From Strongylocentrotus purpuratus (lineage: Eukaryota; Echinodermata; Echinoidea; Camarodonta; Strongylocentrotidae): a stretch of DNA of 64,000 nt. Positions 35,252-45,145 of the stretch are shown piece by piece. Positions within the stretch are counted from its first letter, which is position 1, and each line of letters starts with the position of its first letter. Location: assembly GCF_000002235.5 (NCBI RefSeq), contig NW_022145609.1, positions 34,294,630-34,358,629 of the forward strand, in the 5' to 3' direction. Below the pieces are notes generated by a model. That model was not told the origin of the DNA and ran no database searches. It saw only the letters and a program-made list of their open reading frames with translations. The position numbers were made by a program, and so were the translations under genes.

Positions 35252-35410
35252 ATCCTTCCCTCTCTCTCACTATTTCCAGTATAGCACACACTCAATTTAG
35301 CTCTCTAGCTCTCTTCCTTTCACTCATCAAAGATCTCTTCTTTCTACTTTTCCATCCTTTATATTTCTCATTTCTCTATCTCCCCCCCCCCCCTCTCTTA
35401 CCTCCCCTCC
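35017..35410. repeat. Pyrimidine tracts (CT)n and C run
   Basis: (CT)n at about 35018-35044 and 35224-35250, TC-rich sequence between them, and a C run near 35383-35394. The Ser/Leu frames here are artefacts. Confidence 0.95.
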
Positions 35411-35631
35411 CTTCTCTCCCTTGACGGTACACCACTGCGGGCGTGATACATGATTCGTGATTACAGCGGATGACTTTATCTTTTCTAATGTCTCCTAACC
35501 TCGGGGTACAATCTGAACACTCATCTCTCATGACCAGCGCACAATGATGCGAAGAGCTCTCATGATTCATGAAGAGGGCGAACAAAAAATCTGAATGTCA
35601 GAACCTGATCAGTAGGTATTCTATGGATAGT

Positions 35632-36017
35632 ATAAGGGTGTGTGCAAGCGATTTTTTGAAGCTAGAATCACAAACATGAATCACAAATCAAAACGCCCTT
35701 AAAAAACCAGTTACTGTGGGAGAGCGTTTAAGCGAATTTTCATCAACGGCTTTCAACGCTGATTCTCGCTGTTTACCGCCACGATAATGACATTATAGAA
35801 TCATGATTGAGATCTCTTTTGCATTCAAGCGATTTTTAGTGACTGTGATGATACAATACGTGTCTTTTTTCAGCGTTTCATTTTTGCATTTTGAAACACG
35901 TTTATTTTTAAGACGGCGAAAAATCACTTAAAACGCTCAAACGCAACCGTGTTTAAAACAAAACGTCTTTGAAAACCATGTTTCTAGGGTGAAAAAGTGT
36001 TGCTTGAACGTACCCTA
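35632..36017. mobile_element. Probable MITE, about 385 bp, AGGGTGTGTGCAAGC termini
   Basis: The left end AAGGGTGTGTGCAAGCGATT and right end GTTGCTTGAACGTACCCTA are imperfect inverses, with AAACATG/CATGTTT further in. The interior has several AAACGC/GCGTTT units in both orientations. Target duplication unclear. Confidence 0.6.
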
Positions 36018-37340
36018 AGACCTGTAATCGAATAAGGACTATGAGGAGAGACATGTAGTAAAGGTAGGCGATCTTTTGAGAGTCAAACAAGTAATTGAAT
36101 AAGAGGGACTAGAGGATACGGAGACAACGTCAGAAAAAAAAAGAGTTTTGATTAGTTCTGTTGTAAGACTGGCGGGGATACCAAATGATTTCTTGTTTGT
36201 CATGGAGATGCTTCCGGTTGGAAATGGAAAGAGTTGGTATGAAAGAAAGAAAATGAATGAAAAGAAAATAGAGAAAAAGAACACAAAAACAAATGGATAG
36301 ATAGAGTAAAGGAGCGCTAGCCTACAGCATACAGGTGGTTTTCACAAGAAAGGCTGTTTTGGATAAAGTGAAAATGACATCATGTTAGCAGACTCGGAAT
36401 AAAAATCACTCTTGATCATCATGAGCATGTAATTATGACCGTCTTCCTAGTACTCCAGAAATAATTACCCCATTACAGAGCTAATGTTTCAGGTTTATGG
36501 TATTAATGTAGCCGCCATCTCAGGAGGCTGATATCGAGGACCCTGGGCTATTTTTCACCAATCATTGCACAGAATTTTGTTAACAGTTAAAGCAGAAACC
36601 TGGGAAAATCCATTTGGAATGACATCTTTGTTTCCATGTATGTTTCCATTTTCTAATGGATCATCAAGATTTGTTGTTCTCTTTTACATCACTTTTTTTG
36701 CCGATAAGACTTCCTGGCAATGACCATTTTTTAAAAACATTTCTTGCCTAACTTTGTTCATAATCTACTCAGTAAATTGCCTAAAAAATAAATTTTTGGA
36801 CAAAACAAAACAACTACAAATACTGTTTACAAACAATGTGCACTTCGCATTCCTGTCTCTTATGCGCCAATAAATCAGTAGGCTCACTGCCATATGTTGT
36901 AGCGCACCCCCCATTTAAATTCAATATTACAGTGTCCCTGGTTAAACGTAGTGTTTGTTTTGATGTATAGCTTGAAGAAAGTAGGTTGATGAATTTACTG
37001 GAAAAACTGGGTTAGTAAAACACAAACTATCCTGACATTCAGATTCTGCCATATTCTATCTCCTTGTCCTTACTCCAATCTACTCATCTACCCACTCCTG
37101 CACAAATTGGAAAATCCATGTTCTTTTCATGGACATACATGTAGATAAAATCCTCAGATTTTAAACGTAAGAGCTCTGATTAGAAAGCAATCCATTAACC
37201 TCCATCAAAATGACCCGCAGACCCTTCCCCCGTCAGCAGATCGAGCCATGGATATATATTTTCTAATCAAATATTTGCACAGACCAAGGTCTTTTCAGGC
37301 AAAGGACACATGCATTAGATGGCTAAAGTAGATTTTAAAA
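36018..37340. other. Intron 4 sequence, nothing recognised
   Basis: AT-rich with no supported exon or element ends. Confidence 0.45.
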
Positions 37341-37347
37341 CACACTA

Positions 37348-37697
37348 TGAGTTCACACCGATCCGCTGTAGTTTAACTTTAAGTTTGCCAAACCTCAAAG
37401 TTATAAGCAACGATCCACTATAAACAACAATGAGGGTTCACACTGGACCAAAACAACAAGCATTCAAAGTTAACTGCATAGTAGGGAAAGCATTCATTTT
37501 AAGTACCATAGGTTGTTTAAACCTTGTAGTTAATTGCGTCTGCACAGGACATAACTTTGAATAAGGATACCCGGCTTGTAAATTCAAAATTCACTTAAGT
37601 GCATCCATACAGTAACCTACAAGATAACTTATACAAGATAAGTTTTTAGCCCTGTCCTAAACTTTAAGTTAAGAGACTCGTGTGAACCTCACTTCAG
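37348..37697. mobile_element. Probable MITE with GTTCACACCGA / TCGTGTGAAC ends
   Basis: GAGTTCACACCGATC...AACTTTAAGTTTG at the left is mirrored by AAACTTTAAGTTAAGAGACTCGTGTGAACCTC at the right. GTGTGAACCTCACT recurs three times just beyond. Family unknown. Confidence 0.55.
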
Positions 37698-37885
37698 TTG
37701 TGTGAACCTTACTACTGTTGTGTCACTCGTGTGAACCTCACTACTGTGATATAAGACCTGTGGCCTGCTGTTATGTCAGGCGCATACTGTAGAAATATAG
37801 GGGCAAGGATTTGATAACAGTCCATGAGTGCTAGCAATTCTATAATCTAGAGAAATATGTTGATGCTGTTGGAGATAGTGATTTG

Positions 37886-37912
37886 GGGGGGGGGGGGGGG
37901 GGGGGGGGGGAG
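37886..37912. repeat. G homopolymer
   Basis: A run of about 24 G with one interruption. Confidence 0.97.
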
Positions 37913-38276
37913 GGGAACCTTGCATATTTAATACTGATAGTTACTGATATTAGCTCTTGATAGGTACATTAGGGAAATACTGCCGGGACACCAGATTACA
38001 GTCTTCTTGTGTGAATGCTATGCTAAGTTTTTTTTACCATAATTTTAAAAATTCGAAATAATTCTTCATCAGAATTTAAACATTGACTTAATGACCAGTC
38101 TCAAAGAATATTAATGTGGCATTTGAAAGGTCGTTGTATTAGAGCATTGTCAATGAAGATCAATATCAAAGGTGTGCATGGGCAATCACACAGGAAGAAC
38201 CCTTCCCAACAAATCAACTGATTTGCATCACAAATATAGAGGCCTGCAAGCACTGCAACAATCTCTTCTTTCTTTC

Positions 38277-38412
38277 ACTCTGTCTCTCTCTTTCTCTGTC
38301 TGTCTATCTGTCTGTCTTTCTCTCTCTCTCTCTCTCACTCTCTATCTATCTCTCTCTCTATCTATATCTATCTATCTATCTATATACATGTATATATATC
38401 TCTCTCTTTTTT
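38277..38412. repeat. (CT)n / (CTAT)n / (TATA) compound microsatellite
   Basis: CT, CTGT and CTAT repeats merging into TATATA with an ACATGTA inside. The Ser/Leu frame over it is an artefact. Confidence 0.95.
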
Positions 38413-38782
38413 TTCTTTTTCTTTTTCTCTGTCTTCTGTCTTTTGTGATGGGGACTTGAAGACAAGGGAAAATTCCTTTATTGCAAGCATACCGATTAGT
38501 TGGCTAGACCTTATTGTGGGATAAGAATTTATCCAACAGAGATGCAGGAAAAGTTACATGCTGTTGTTTGTATCATTTGTTTGCATCATCTGGAACTACA
38601 GAATAAGATAGTATAATATTGTATGCACTAGATTGTAGTGGAAATTTGAACATTTAAAGTCAACATATGACTATTATATTTTCAACTCTCTACTTACTGT
38701 AGGTGTTTGATAAATGGGTAGAAAGAACTTCCTTGAATGCTGGAGCACTGTAATTGGTAGCTGACCCAAAATTGGGGTTGTA

Positions 38783-39097
38783 TTGGAGCACCTCATTAAA
38801 AGGCATTACTTGGGTATCTTTGCCTCAGATTCTAAACAAAATCCTGGATTTACCTCATGCTGCAATCATGATTATAAACCTTTAGGTCAGTCAGGAACCC
38901 ATGACTTCCATCGCCTGTCTGATTATCAAGATATTTATGATTGGAAATCAAAATTCAAGAACCGCCCTCCCAACGGTTTTTATAACACTATAGTCTATAG
39001 GTATGGTAAAACCGGTCACTCAATTTTAAAAACTTTTTGGAGGCATCTCATGATCATTTTTAAGCGCTCCAATATTACACCATATCAAAGACACTGA
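38783..39097 (+). other. Unexplained open frame, 104 codons, in intron 4
   Basis: The frame contains SCCNHDYKPLG, GTHDFHRLSDYQDIYDW and GFYNTIVYRYGKTGHS, mixed-composition sequence unlike the repeat-driven frames nearby. A TTTGCCTCAG precedes the central part, but splicing there from exon 4 would put a stop in frame. I do not recognise it. It could be a decayed exon, a mobile-element fragment or chance. Confidence 0.2.
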
Positions 39098-39255
39098 TAA
39101 CACGTAGGGCCATGCATCTCAGATTTAACATTGTTAAACGATGCCTTTAATATTTTGTGTGGTGGACATGAGCGCTTTGGAAGTATCCTATCTTCGAGTG
39201 TTGTTATAATGATTATTATATTTTGCTTTGTCTTTTTTTACTTTTTGCTCTTTAG

Positions 39256-39363
39256 GAAAGATGCCAAGACGTGGCTTTCCACCGGCTGGATGACCCTTCT
39301 CTTTGCTCTGGATGTCTGCCAGAAGGTTGATGTCTTTGGTCTGGTGCCTGAGAACTATTGCAG
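39256..39363 (+). CDS. Sialyltransferase exon 5: sialylmotif S
   Basis: Begins with one base completing an Arg codon after GCTCTTTAG and ends TGCAG|GTAAGG (phase 2). It encodes KDAKTWLSTGWMTLLFALDV, then CQKVDVFGLVPENYC. This is sialylmotif S, which contributes to binding both donor and acceptor. TWLSTGW-x-x-L-x-AL-x-x-C is the ST6GalNAc III-VI form, with the motif cysteine (Cys523 in the model) that pairs with that of motif L. A small transposon begins about 17 bases after the donor site. Confidence 0.95.
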
Positions 39364-39380
39364 GTAAGGATCAATTAATA

Positions 39381-39572
39381 AAGGCTTGTTCAGATATGAT
39401 GCTGCGAAACCATGCTGGTTTTCTATGATGACATTAAACAAGCAATGCACTTCACATTTCTGTGTCTTATAACACAGAGATACATGTATGTGATTAAGCA
39501 TAGGAGCACACGTCAACAAAACATGGCCGCTTTTTTGCGGTGGTTTAGCGCGTCATATCTGAACAGGCCTTT
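39381..39572. mobile_element. MITE with AAAGGCTTGTTCAGATATGA termini, about 190 bp
   Basis: The left end AAGGCTTGTTCAGATATGA is inverted at the right as TCATATCTGAACAGGCCTT, flanked by ATTAATA and TATAATT, so TA or a longer AT-rich target is likely. It starts about 17 bases downstream of the exon 5 donor. Confidence 0.85.
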
Positions 39573-39761
39573 ATAATTAGAGTGACGATGTCCATGGCCA
39601 GTATCATGGCTATTATTAGCCTGTAGACATTCTGGATTTTCCAAAAGTTTAAATAAATCAACTTTACCTCCTCAGATTGGCATGTATTATATTTTTTTTA
39701 ATTCACTGTTACATTCTTCAGACAAATTGTACAGTCAAACCTGCTTTAGTGACCACCTGTC

Positions 39762-40888
39762 CAGACATGCCAACCGTTCCGATTTTAACGGAACTGTTCC
39801 GTTTTTGAAGTTTTTATAGCCCTAAAAAAATGGAACGTTCCGATTTTGGGGAATTTGGCTTTCCATACATAGCATTGATCCGATCGAGTGCTGAACGGAT
39901 TGCATTGCGCAAGGTGCGTGCAGCGTGCACTGATATGTACGTACAGTGGCAGCGTGTTGCTGCGCGCCACGTGCACTCTGATATGTGTTTCCGTACGTAA
40001 CATTTCCGTACGTAAATACTTGCGCTGGCAAATCTCGTAAGTATAATTTCTATACGTTTGCACGCATATCAGCGCAGCATGCATGCATTGGCTATCGCGG
40101 CTAGCGCACCGTATATGCATAGGGTCCCCATGCAAAGGTACCGTATACTTTGTGATTTGTGATTTGTCTCGGAAGAAAATCTGTCAAAATGAGCGGAACA
40201 GCAGCAAGACGAATTCAGAAGTACAAACAGGAATACAAGGAACGATGGCAAAAAGCTAGCCCGCCACCTTCCCACCTCGAACCTTTCGAGTTCCGCTAAA
40301 ATTGTGCGCTGCGGAGCTCCGAGGGTGCGTTGGTATCGCTGGCAAACTCTCGGGCGGCTAGCTCCCCACGACAGACCATTCGCGGTATGGCGAGAGTGTG
40401 TGTGTGAGATACGATTTTGGATTCGAGAACGCACGTACCACAACCGTGCGCGTCATTTTCAGCTGTCGAATGTCTACGACCAATTTTACATACGATTTTT
40501 AGTACAGATACTTTGTCAGTTTTTTCTTATATCTTTGGTTTTACAACATTTAAAAATATAATTTCTCCAAATTTGCTCCTGACTCGGTTCAGACTAATTG
40601 TCTGATGTGTTTTCAAGTCAATTTCTTGAATTGAATATATTTTTTTGCATGAATTTGCCTAGACCTAGTATGACACAAAAATTACCCATAAACTTGGGTT
40701 GAATTTTAGGGGAAATGGTCCCTAAAATAGGCTCAGATTGCACCAGAGAGCATCTGGAAACCCAAAGCTTCCAGGGCCCTAAAGCGGGCCCTGGACCCCG
40801 GCTAAAAGGACTTCGCGCTTTGCGCTCGTGATGTGCGCTTCGTGCACATAGTGTACAAATTTCTGATTTTCAAATGTTGGCATGTATG
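39762..40888. mobile_element. TGCCAAC-ended DNA transposon with 6-bp target duplication, 1.1 kb
   Basis: The ends CAGACATGCCAAC and GTTGGCATGTATG are inverses, flanked by CCTGTC at 39756-39761 and 40889-40894. The same terminal type, again with a 6-bp duplication, occurs at 44997-45473. Both begin with CCGAT-containing repeats after the terminus. Inside, an ATG at 40190 opens a 37-codon frame (MSGTAARRIQKYKQEYKERW) that resembles the basic N-terminus of hAT-like transposases. That resemblance is weak and the frame soon stops. hAT elements usually leave 8 bp, so the superfamily remains open. Confidence 0.82.
40190..40303 (+). other. Short open frame inside the 6-bp-duplication element
   Basis: 37 codons from ATG at 40190, ending in TAA at 40301-40303, with a basic start (ARRIQKYKQEYKERWQKA) and a Pro-rich end. 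It may be the remains of a transposase N-terminus. Not a host gene. Confidence 0.3.
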
Positions 40889-41310
40889 CCTGTCTACAAA
40901 GACCACCTATCTACAACAAGCACATCTTTTGTTTCCCTTGAAAATGGTTTGTAATAATAATGATAAATGTACTACAGGAACATGTCTACAAAGACCACTT
41001 TTTGTGTTTCCCTTGGCCGGTCGCTTTATACAGGTTTGACTGTATATATGAAATGAACTTGTATGAAAATTACAGGTTTAAATATTGCAGGTTTAAACCT
41101 GGACTAATCTTTTTTTCATAGAATCCAGTTTGCAGTCTTTGTCTTGATTCCAGGACCTGTCATCTCTCTGTTTAGGCCCTTTCAGGTTTCATATTGTACA
41201 GAATGTTCCAGGCTCCAACAGATTTGGGCCTCTTTCAAGGCAAATGTCGCAAAAAGCGAGCATCCTTGTTAATGAATACCAGCCATCATTTCCTTGTGTT
41301 TCATCTTCAG

Positions 41311-41755
41311 AGTGCATCCGAATGATACCACACCGTACCATTACTACGACACCGAGTTCAAATCCCAGTGCACCTACTACAAGGAGAGCGAGGAGCACCT
41401 CACGTTCGGTCATCTCTTTGTGACGGAGAAGGCCATCTTTGCTCGCTGGGCCATGAAGTTCAACATCAACTTCCTCTACCCGACCTGGAACCTGACCATC
41501 TCCAACTCCTCTGGGCCGCTGGACACGCCGTTCATCAAGCTCTTCCATGAGGCGCAGCACAACAAGACCAAGCAGAAGACCCATCGCCACCGCTCGTTCC
41601 TCGGCGCCCGCATCCGACCCCGCAAGCCGCCCGTCATCGGTCCCAAGACCAAGGAGGAGGCGGAGAAGGAGAAGTACCAGAAGCTGACCCACGCCATCAT
41701 GTTCATCGTCGCCATCTTCCTCAGCTTGGTGGTGTTTCTGCTTCTGTTTTTACTG
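41311..41755 (+). CDS. Sialyltransferase exon 6: motifs III and VS, basic linker and C-terminal membrane helix
   Basis: Starts after CATCTTCAG with one base completing Arg538; 148 full codons. It carries motif III as PYHYYD (His548-Asp551) and motif VS as GHLFVTEK, the H-x4-E pattern with the catalytic histidine (His572, Glu577). FARWAMKFNINFLYPTWN, the usual end of the ST6GalNAc III-VI fold, follows. Vertebrate relatives stop soon after. Here about 70 more residues follow: sequons NLT, NSS and NKT, a very basic stretch (KTHRHRS, RIRPRKPP), EEAEKEKYQK, and a 22-residue hydrophobic helix (HAIMFIVAIFLSLVVFLLLF). The exon likely ends TTACTG|GCAAGT, a GC donor. Without splicing the frame adds ASLFVFCFYL and stops at 41786-41788, which still leaves a C-terminal anchor. 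GTGGTG at 41729 is a weaker in-phase alternative donor. Confidence 0.95.
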
Positions 41756-42531
41756 GCAAGTCTTTTTGTCTTCTGTTTTTATTTATAGCACGACACTTCA
41801 TAATGTTTGTAATGCATGATGAGTGATCGATCATCCTTGTGTACATATATGTATGGTGATAAATTATTTCATGCCAAACTGTTACATTCAATGACTCACG
41901 TTATTCACTACAACCAGGTATCCTGAAGAATTTAACCTTGACTTTTTTATAAGAAATCAAGTCACTCATATGTAAATGATGTTTATCTGAAAGTATTATT
42001 ACAAGAGTGTAGCTAGATTATCTATCTTATGTCCATATCTGCAATGAAATGTTGACATGTGTGTTATTACTTTTACAGATGGACATATTGAATATCAGGA
42101 AGAGCAATTTGATCAAAAGTCATTTGCAATAGTACTCTTCTTGCACTTAATATCCAAAGAAAGGTCAAAGGTCACCCTTAGTGTTGTCATCAGCATTTGG
42201 GTTAATTAAGATCATGTCATCCTTGATCGTGACACTACATCAATCTATTCTTAGATTTTGGAGACCCCGAACCAACTGAATACTATTCAAACGGTGCATT
42301 CTTGCAGATCGATTGGTTGCCTCTGGAAGACTTGCTGTTAAATTGACACCATTAAGTTTGAAAGAAAGAGAAAGAACAAGATAGGCATGATGACATATTT
42401 TTTACTCTTTAAATTTTTGGACTCATAAAAATATTGCCAAAAACATCTGTCACAATCAAATGTATTCACCAGCAGAATGAATAGTGATGAAGTTTGAGAA
42501 CAATACAACCAGTGTGATGCATGTATGGCTT

Positions 42532-42540
<9 letters not shown>

Positions 42541-42565
<25 letters not shown>

Positions 42566-42602
42566 TTTTTATTTTTTTTTGGGGGGGGGGAGGGGGGGGA
42601 GG
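42541..42602. repeat. (ATT)n followed by a G-rich run
   Basis: About nine ATT units, a T run, then GGGGGGGGGGAGGGGGGGGAGGG. Confidence 0.95.
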
Positions 42603-43572
42603 GTGTTAGGGTAGGGAAGGGTAAGGAAGATAATTATATTGTGAATACTGAAACATTCCTTTAGTAGATGGTTGAAGAATGTAGTTTTGCACTGTAGATG
42701 TCAGCTGTTTTAATGTTTTCGGAAGGTGGTCACATAACCACTCAAATCAAAAAATGATTTGGACCACTAAGAAATCATAACTTATAAACAGCGCATGTAG
42801 AAAATGTGAAATGTATCTGCCAAATTCATGCCAGAAATTTGCCAATCCATGTTGCAGAAAAAATATGCTCAATCGGCAATAAAGTGTATAAATGTGTACT
42901 GTTGGTTTCCTGTTTGAGTAATGCTAAGAAAAAATCAGGAACAGCAATAGGTCAAACTTGCATTGTTACAAGTAGCCATGAATCGGTCACTTTGGAGTTG
43001 TGACTCTGACTGTGTGACCCAGGTCTAAGCTATTTTTATATCCAGTTGTTGAAAGCATTGAGGTACATGTATATGATGGACGGATCAGTGTAGCTAAGCA
43101 GTAGGAAAGTGGGCAGTGTGCTACCTATTAAGCATGTGCTATTTTCTTTGTGTCGTTCTTGTGCTTCTTGGTTACTTTTGCACAAACTTGCACCATTTTA
43201 TTTATTTGTCTCGTGAAAGTAAAAGAAAGGAGCATGTTATGTTGCCATTGGCTTTTTTTAGGGTGAAAAGCAGCAACTCTGCTCTCAAGAGTGCAATGTA
43301 TGCCACAACATGCACCAGTGGTGGCATTTAACCATGGACACAACCATCAAATTTGATTTACAAATGGAGATATCGACACAAATTTCAAGTAAACCGGCTT
43401 CCTTTGATAAACATCTCAATAATTTAATAGGTTTTGATGTTGCATTCTTCATTCTTGTCTACTTCAGGAATGGAGTAAACTTAAGGTAGATTTACAATGT
43501 ATGACCCTTCACAGTTAATCATACAAATACACATATGTTCACTTTGTTAACCATTGTGTAACAGCTAGAGTA

Positions 43573-43641
43573 AGTGCATTGACCCTTGTAGAGTGCATTG
43601 ACCTTTGTAGAGTGCATTGACCTGAGAAAGTGCAATGACCC
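43573..43641. repeat. Tandem repeat of AGTGCATTGACC units, about 19 bp, four copies
   Basis: Units start near 43573, 43595, 43614 and 43629, each AGTGCA(T/A)TGACC plus a TTGTAG or GAGAA spacer. They end 27 bases before the last acceptor, in the likely branch-point region. Confidence 0.9.
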
Positions 43642-43668
43642 GTCTGTGCTCCCCCATTGCCTCTACAG

Positions 43669-43785
43669 CAGCACATGATGCTGGAAGGGGAAGAGGAGGA
43701 TGACGCTGACGGCAGAGACCGCCAGTGGGTCAGTAATATGGAGAGGGCGACATTCAGCCGCTACCGACATAACCTCAGCTATTGA
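43669..43785 (+). CDS. Sialyltransferase exon 7: acidic cytoplasmic tail and stop
   Basis: Follows CTCTACAG (or starts three bases later at the second AG). 38 codons read QHMMLEGEEEDDADGRDRQW and end RYRHNLSY, then TGA at 43783-43785. It joins in phase 0 to the CTG that ends exon 6, directly after the membrane helix, so the tail should face the cytosol if the catalytic domain is luminal. The acidic cluster EGEEEDDADGRD resembles the kind that guides trans-Golgi/endosome sorting in other proteins; that role here is inference. Base composition is GC-rich like the other exons. The frame is short, so the call rests on phase fit, composition and position. Confidence 0.72.
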   Translation, partial: QHMMLEGEEEDDADGRDRQWVSNMERATFSRYRHNLSY

Positions 43786-44338
43786 AAAAATATATGTGAA
43801 CCCTTGCCATTCCATGTGCTATTAAAAAAAAAACAGGTATATATATTTTGAGGTCACAAAGATTATTCACGGTTTCATACTTCTCTCTTTCTTTCATCAA
43901 AACGGTGCTCCGATAAATGCTCCGGCGACAATTGCTCCGGGGTTTATTATTTCAAAGATATAAAGTTAAGGTCAGGGTGGCAGTTTGGTTTTAGTATAGG
44001 TTTATGGGGTAAGAGGTTAGGGTTAGGTACAGTGTATTTTATCGATTGCGGATTAATTGTCGCTGAAGCATGTGTCGTGCACCCTGTCACAACTATTCAT
44101 TTTATAGCTAATCTAACCTTTCAATAATCTTTTTTTGAGTGTTGTGGACCATTTAGGATTCAATTTTTGTTGGTATCCATCATTAATTCCAATTTGAGAG
44201 CTAACTCTTTTGTTTGTTTATATTGTTTTTGTTAAAGCAGCAATTGTTTATTCATCACATTACATGTAGGTTGCAATTATATGACCATTTTACATCCCAT
44301 TTCATAGCTGCACCTCTGATCTACATGTAGTTAGTAGA
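43786..44338. other. 3' UTR/flank with a small inverted element
   Basis: After the stop comes a short A run and then, at about 43919-44070, GCTCCGGCGACAATT and AATTGTCGCTGAAGC as inverted arms of a small MITE-like element. It contains a GGTTAGGGTTAGG patch. No decisive polyadenylation signal is close to the stop; AATAAA occurs near 44608 and 44840. Confidence 0.5.
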
Positions 44339-44530
44339 TAGAATAGAATAGAATAGAATATAATATAATTTATTGTCTTCTTCCAAAGAAAGGAGAAATT
44401 TTCCTTCCAGGTGATCATGCATAAGATTACACAACTCGTACAAAATTTATAATATAAATACAATCATACCAAAATAGTAGATAACATAATCTAAGTTCAC
44501 TCATATTTCATCCTGTGATGACAATAACAA
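44339..44530 (-). mobile_element. 3' end of a retroelement, minus orientation, (TATTC)n tail
   Basis: On the plus strand a (GAATA)n run is followed by TTTATTGTCTTCTTCCAAAG and AAATTTTCCTTCCAGG. Read in reverse this is a 3' end with AATAAA-like sequence and a pentamer tail, as in many invertebrate non-LTR elements. No coding part is seen. Confidence 0.55.
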
Positions 44531-44990
44531 AGAATAAGACTAAATTGCACAGTTGTCGTGGTTTTCCTTAACCGAATTAAATTTCTTAAACCAAATGATG
44601 AAGTTAAATAAATGACCAAATCCCATCTGTATCCAGATTCGTGCAGGCTTCCATCAGCTCCCATCTGCCTACATGAATCACTGATGCGCTTGACATTTTT
44701 TCGTCCTCAAGCAATTATGCATGGCTTTTCATGTATGTACTAGCATTGCAATGCATCCTAAAGCTTCATTGGCACATGACACATTAAACCACCTTTAAAA
44801 AATGAATGAGAACACTGCAGTGAATTAAATCATGATTTATATGTAAATAAATAGGAGGTAATAAAAGAAAGAAGTTAGCACCAAAGAGCCCAAGTGTAGT
44901 CAGATATGTTTGTGAAGCGCACTATGTTTGTCATGTGATTGTGCCTTTAAGGATTATGAGGTAGTTCACAGCAACATGATTGGAACAATG
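44531..44990. other. Downstream flank, nothing recognised
   Basis: AT-rich, no features supported. Confidence 0.45.
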
Positions 44991-44996
44991 CTTATT

Positions 44997-45101
44997 CATA
45001 CCTGCCAACCACCCCGATTTAGGCGGAGTTCCTCCGCATTTTTCATACCAACTCCGAATTCCGAATGCATGCCTCAAAACTCCGATTTTTTTTAATTTGT
45101 T

Positions 45102-45145
<44 letters not shown>

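Larger units (their letters stand above)
32718..39255 (+). other. Intron 4, 6.5 kb
   Basis: GTGGGT donor and TTTGCTCTTTAG acceptor, phase 2. It holds (CT)n tracts, a hairpin element, G runs, short MITE-like segments and one unexplained 104-codon frame (38783-39097). If that frame's own AG at 38821-38822 were used after exon 4, it would give an immediate stop, so it is not an alternative coding exon of this gene. Confidence 0.9.
39732..41042. mobile_element. CAGTCAAACCTG Tc1/pogo-like MITE, copy 2, interrupted
   Basis: The ends CAGTCAAACCTG and CAGGTTTGACTG are perfect 12-bp inverses, flanked by TA at 39730-39731 and 41043-41044. The interior matches copy 1 at 7784. It is split by the element at 39762-40888. 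Confidence 0.9.
39364..41310 (+). other. Intron 5, 1.9 kb, largely transposon-derived
   Basis: GTAAGG donor and TTTCATCTTCAG acceptor, phase 2. It contains a 190-bp MITE and a 1.3-kb TA-flanked element interrupted by a second element. Little unique sequence is left. Confidence 0.93.
41756..43668 (+). other. Intron 6, 1.9 kb, apparent GC-AG intron
   Basis: The donor GCAAGT fits the known GC-type donor consensus and is in phase 0. The acceptor is CTCTACAGCAG, a tandem NAGNAG that could include or skip one Gln codon. Contents: an (ATT)n tract at 42541-42567, a G-rich run at 42580-42600, and four short tandem units just before the acceptor. Confidence 0.65.

Noticed and set aside
34962-35424. 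Overlapping Ser/Leu-rich frames on the plus strand
   Set aside because: They follow the (CT)n tracts, which keep several frames open.
39785-40443. Cys/His-containing minus-strand frames
   Set aside because: They lie inside the TGCCAAC-ended transposon and overlap the more plausible plus-strand remnant; no zinc-finger spacing is kept.
44014-44027. GGTTAGGGTTAGG, telomere-like
   Set aside because: Only two units, inside a small inverted-repeat element; not a telomeric array.
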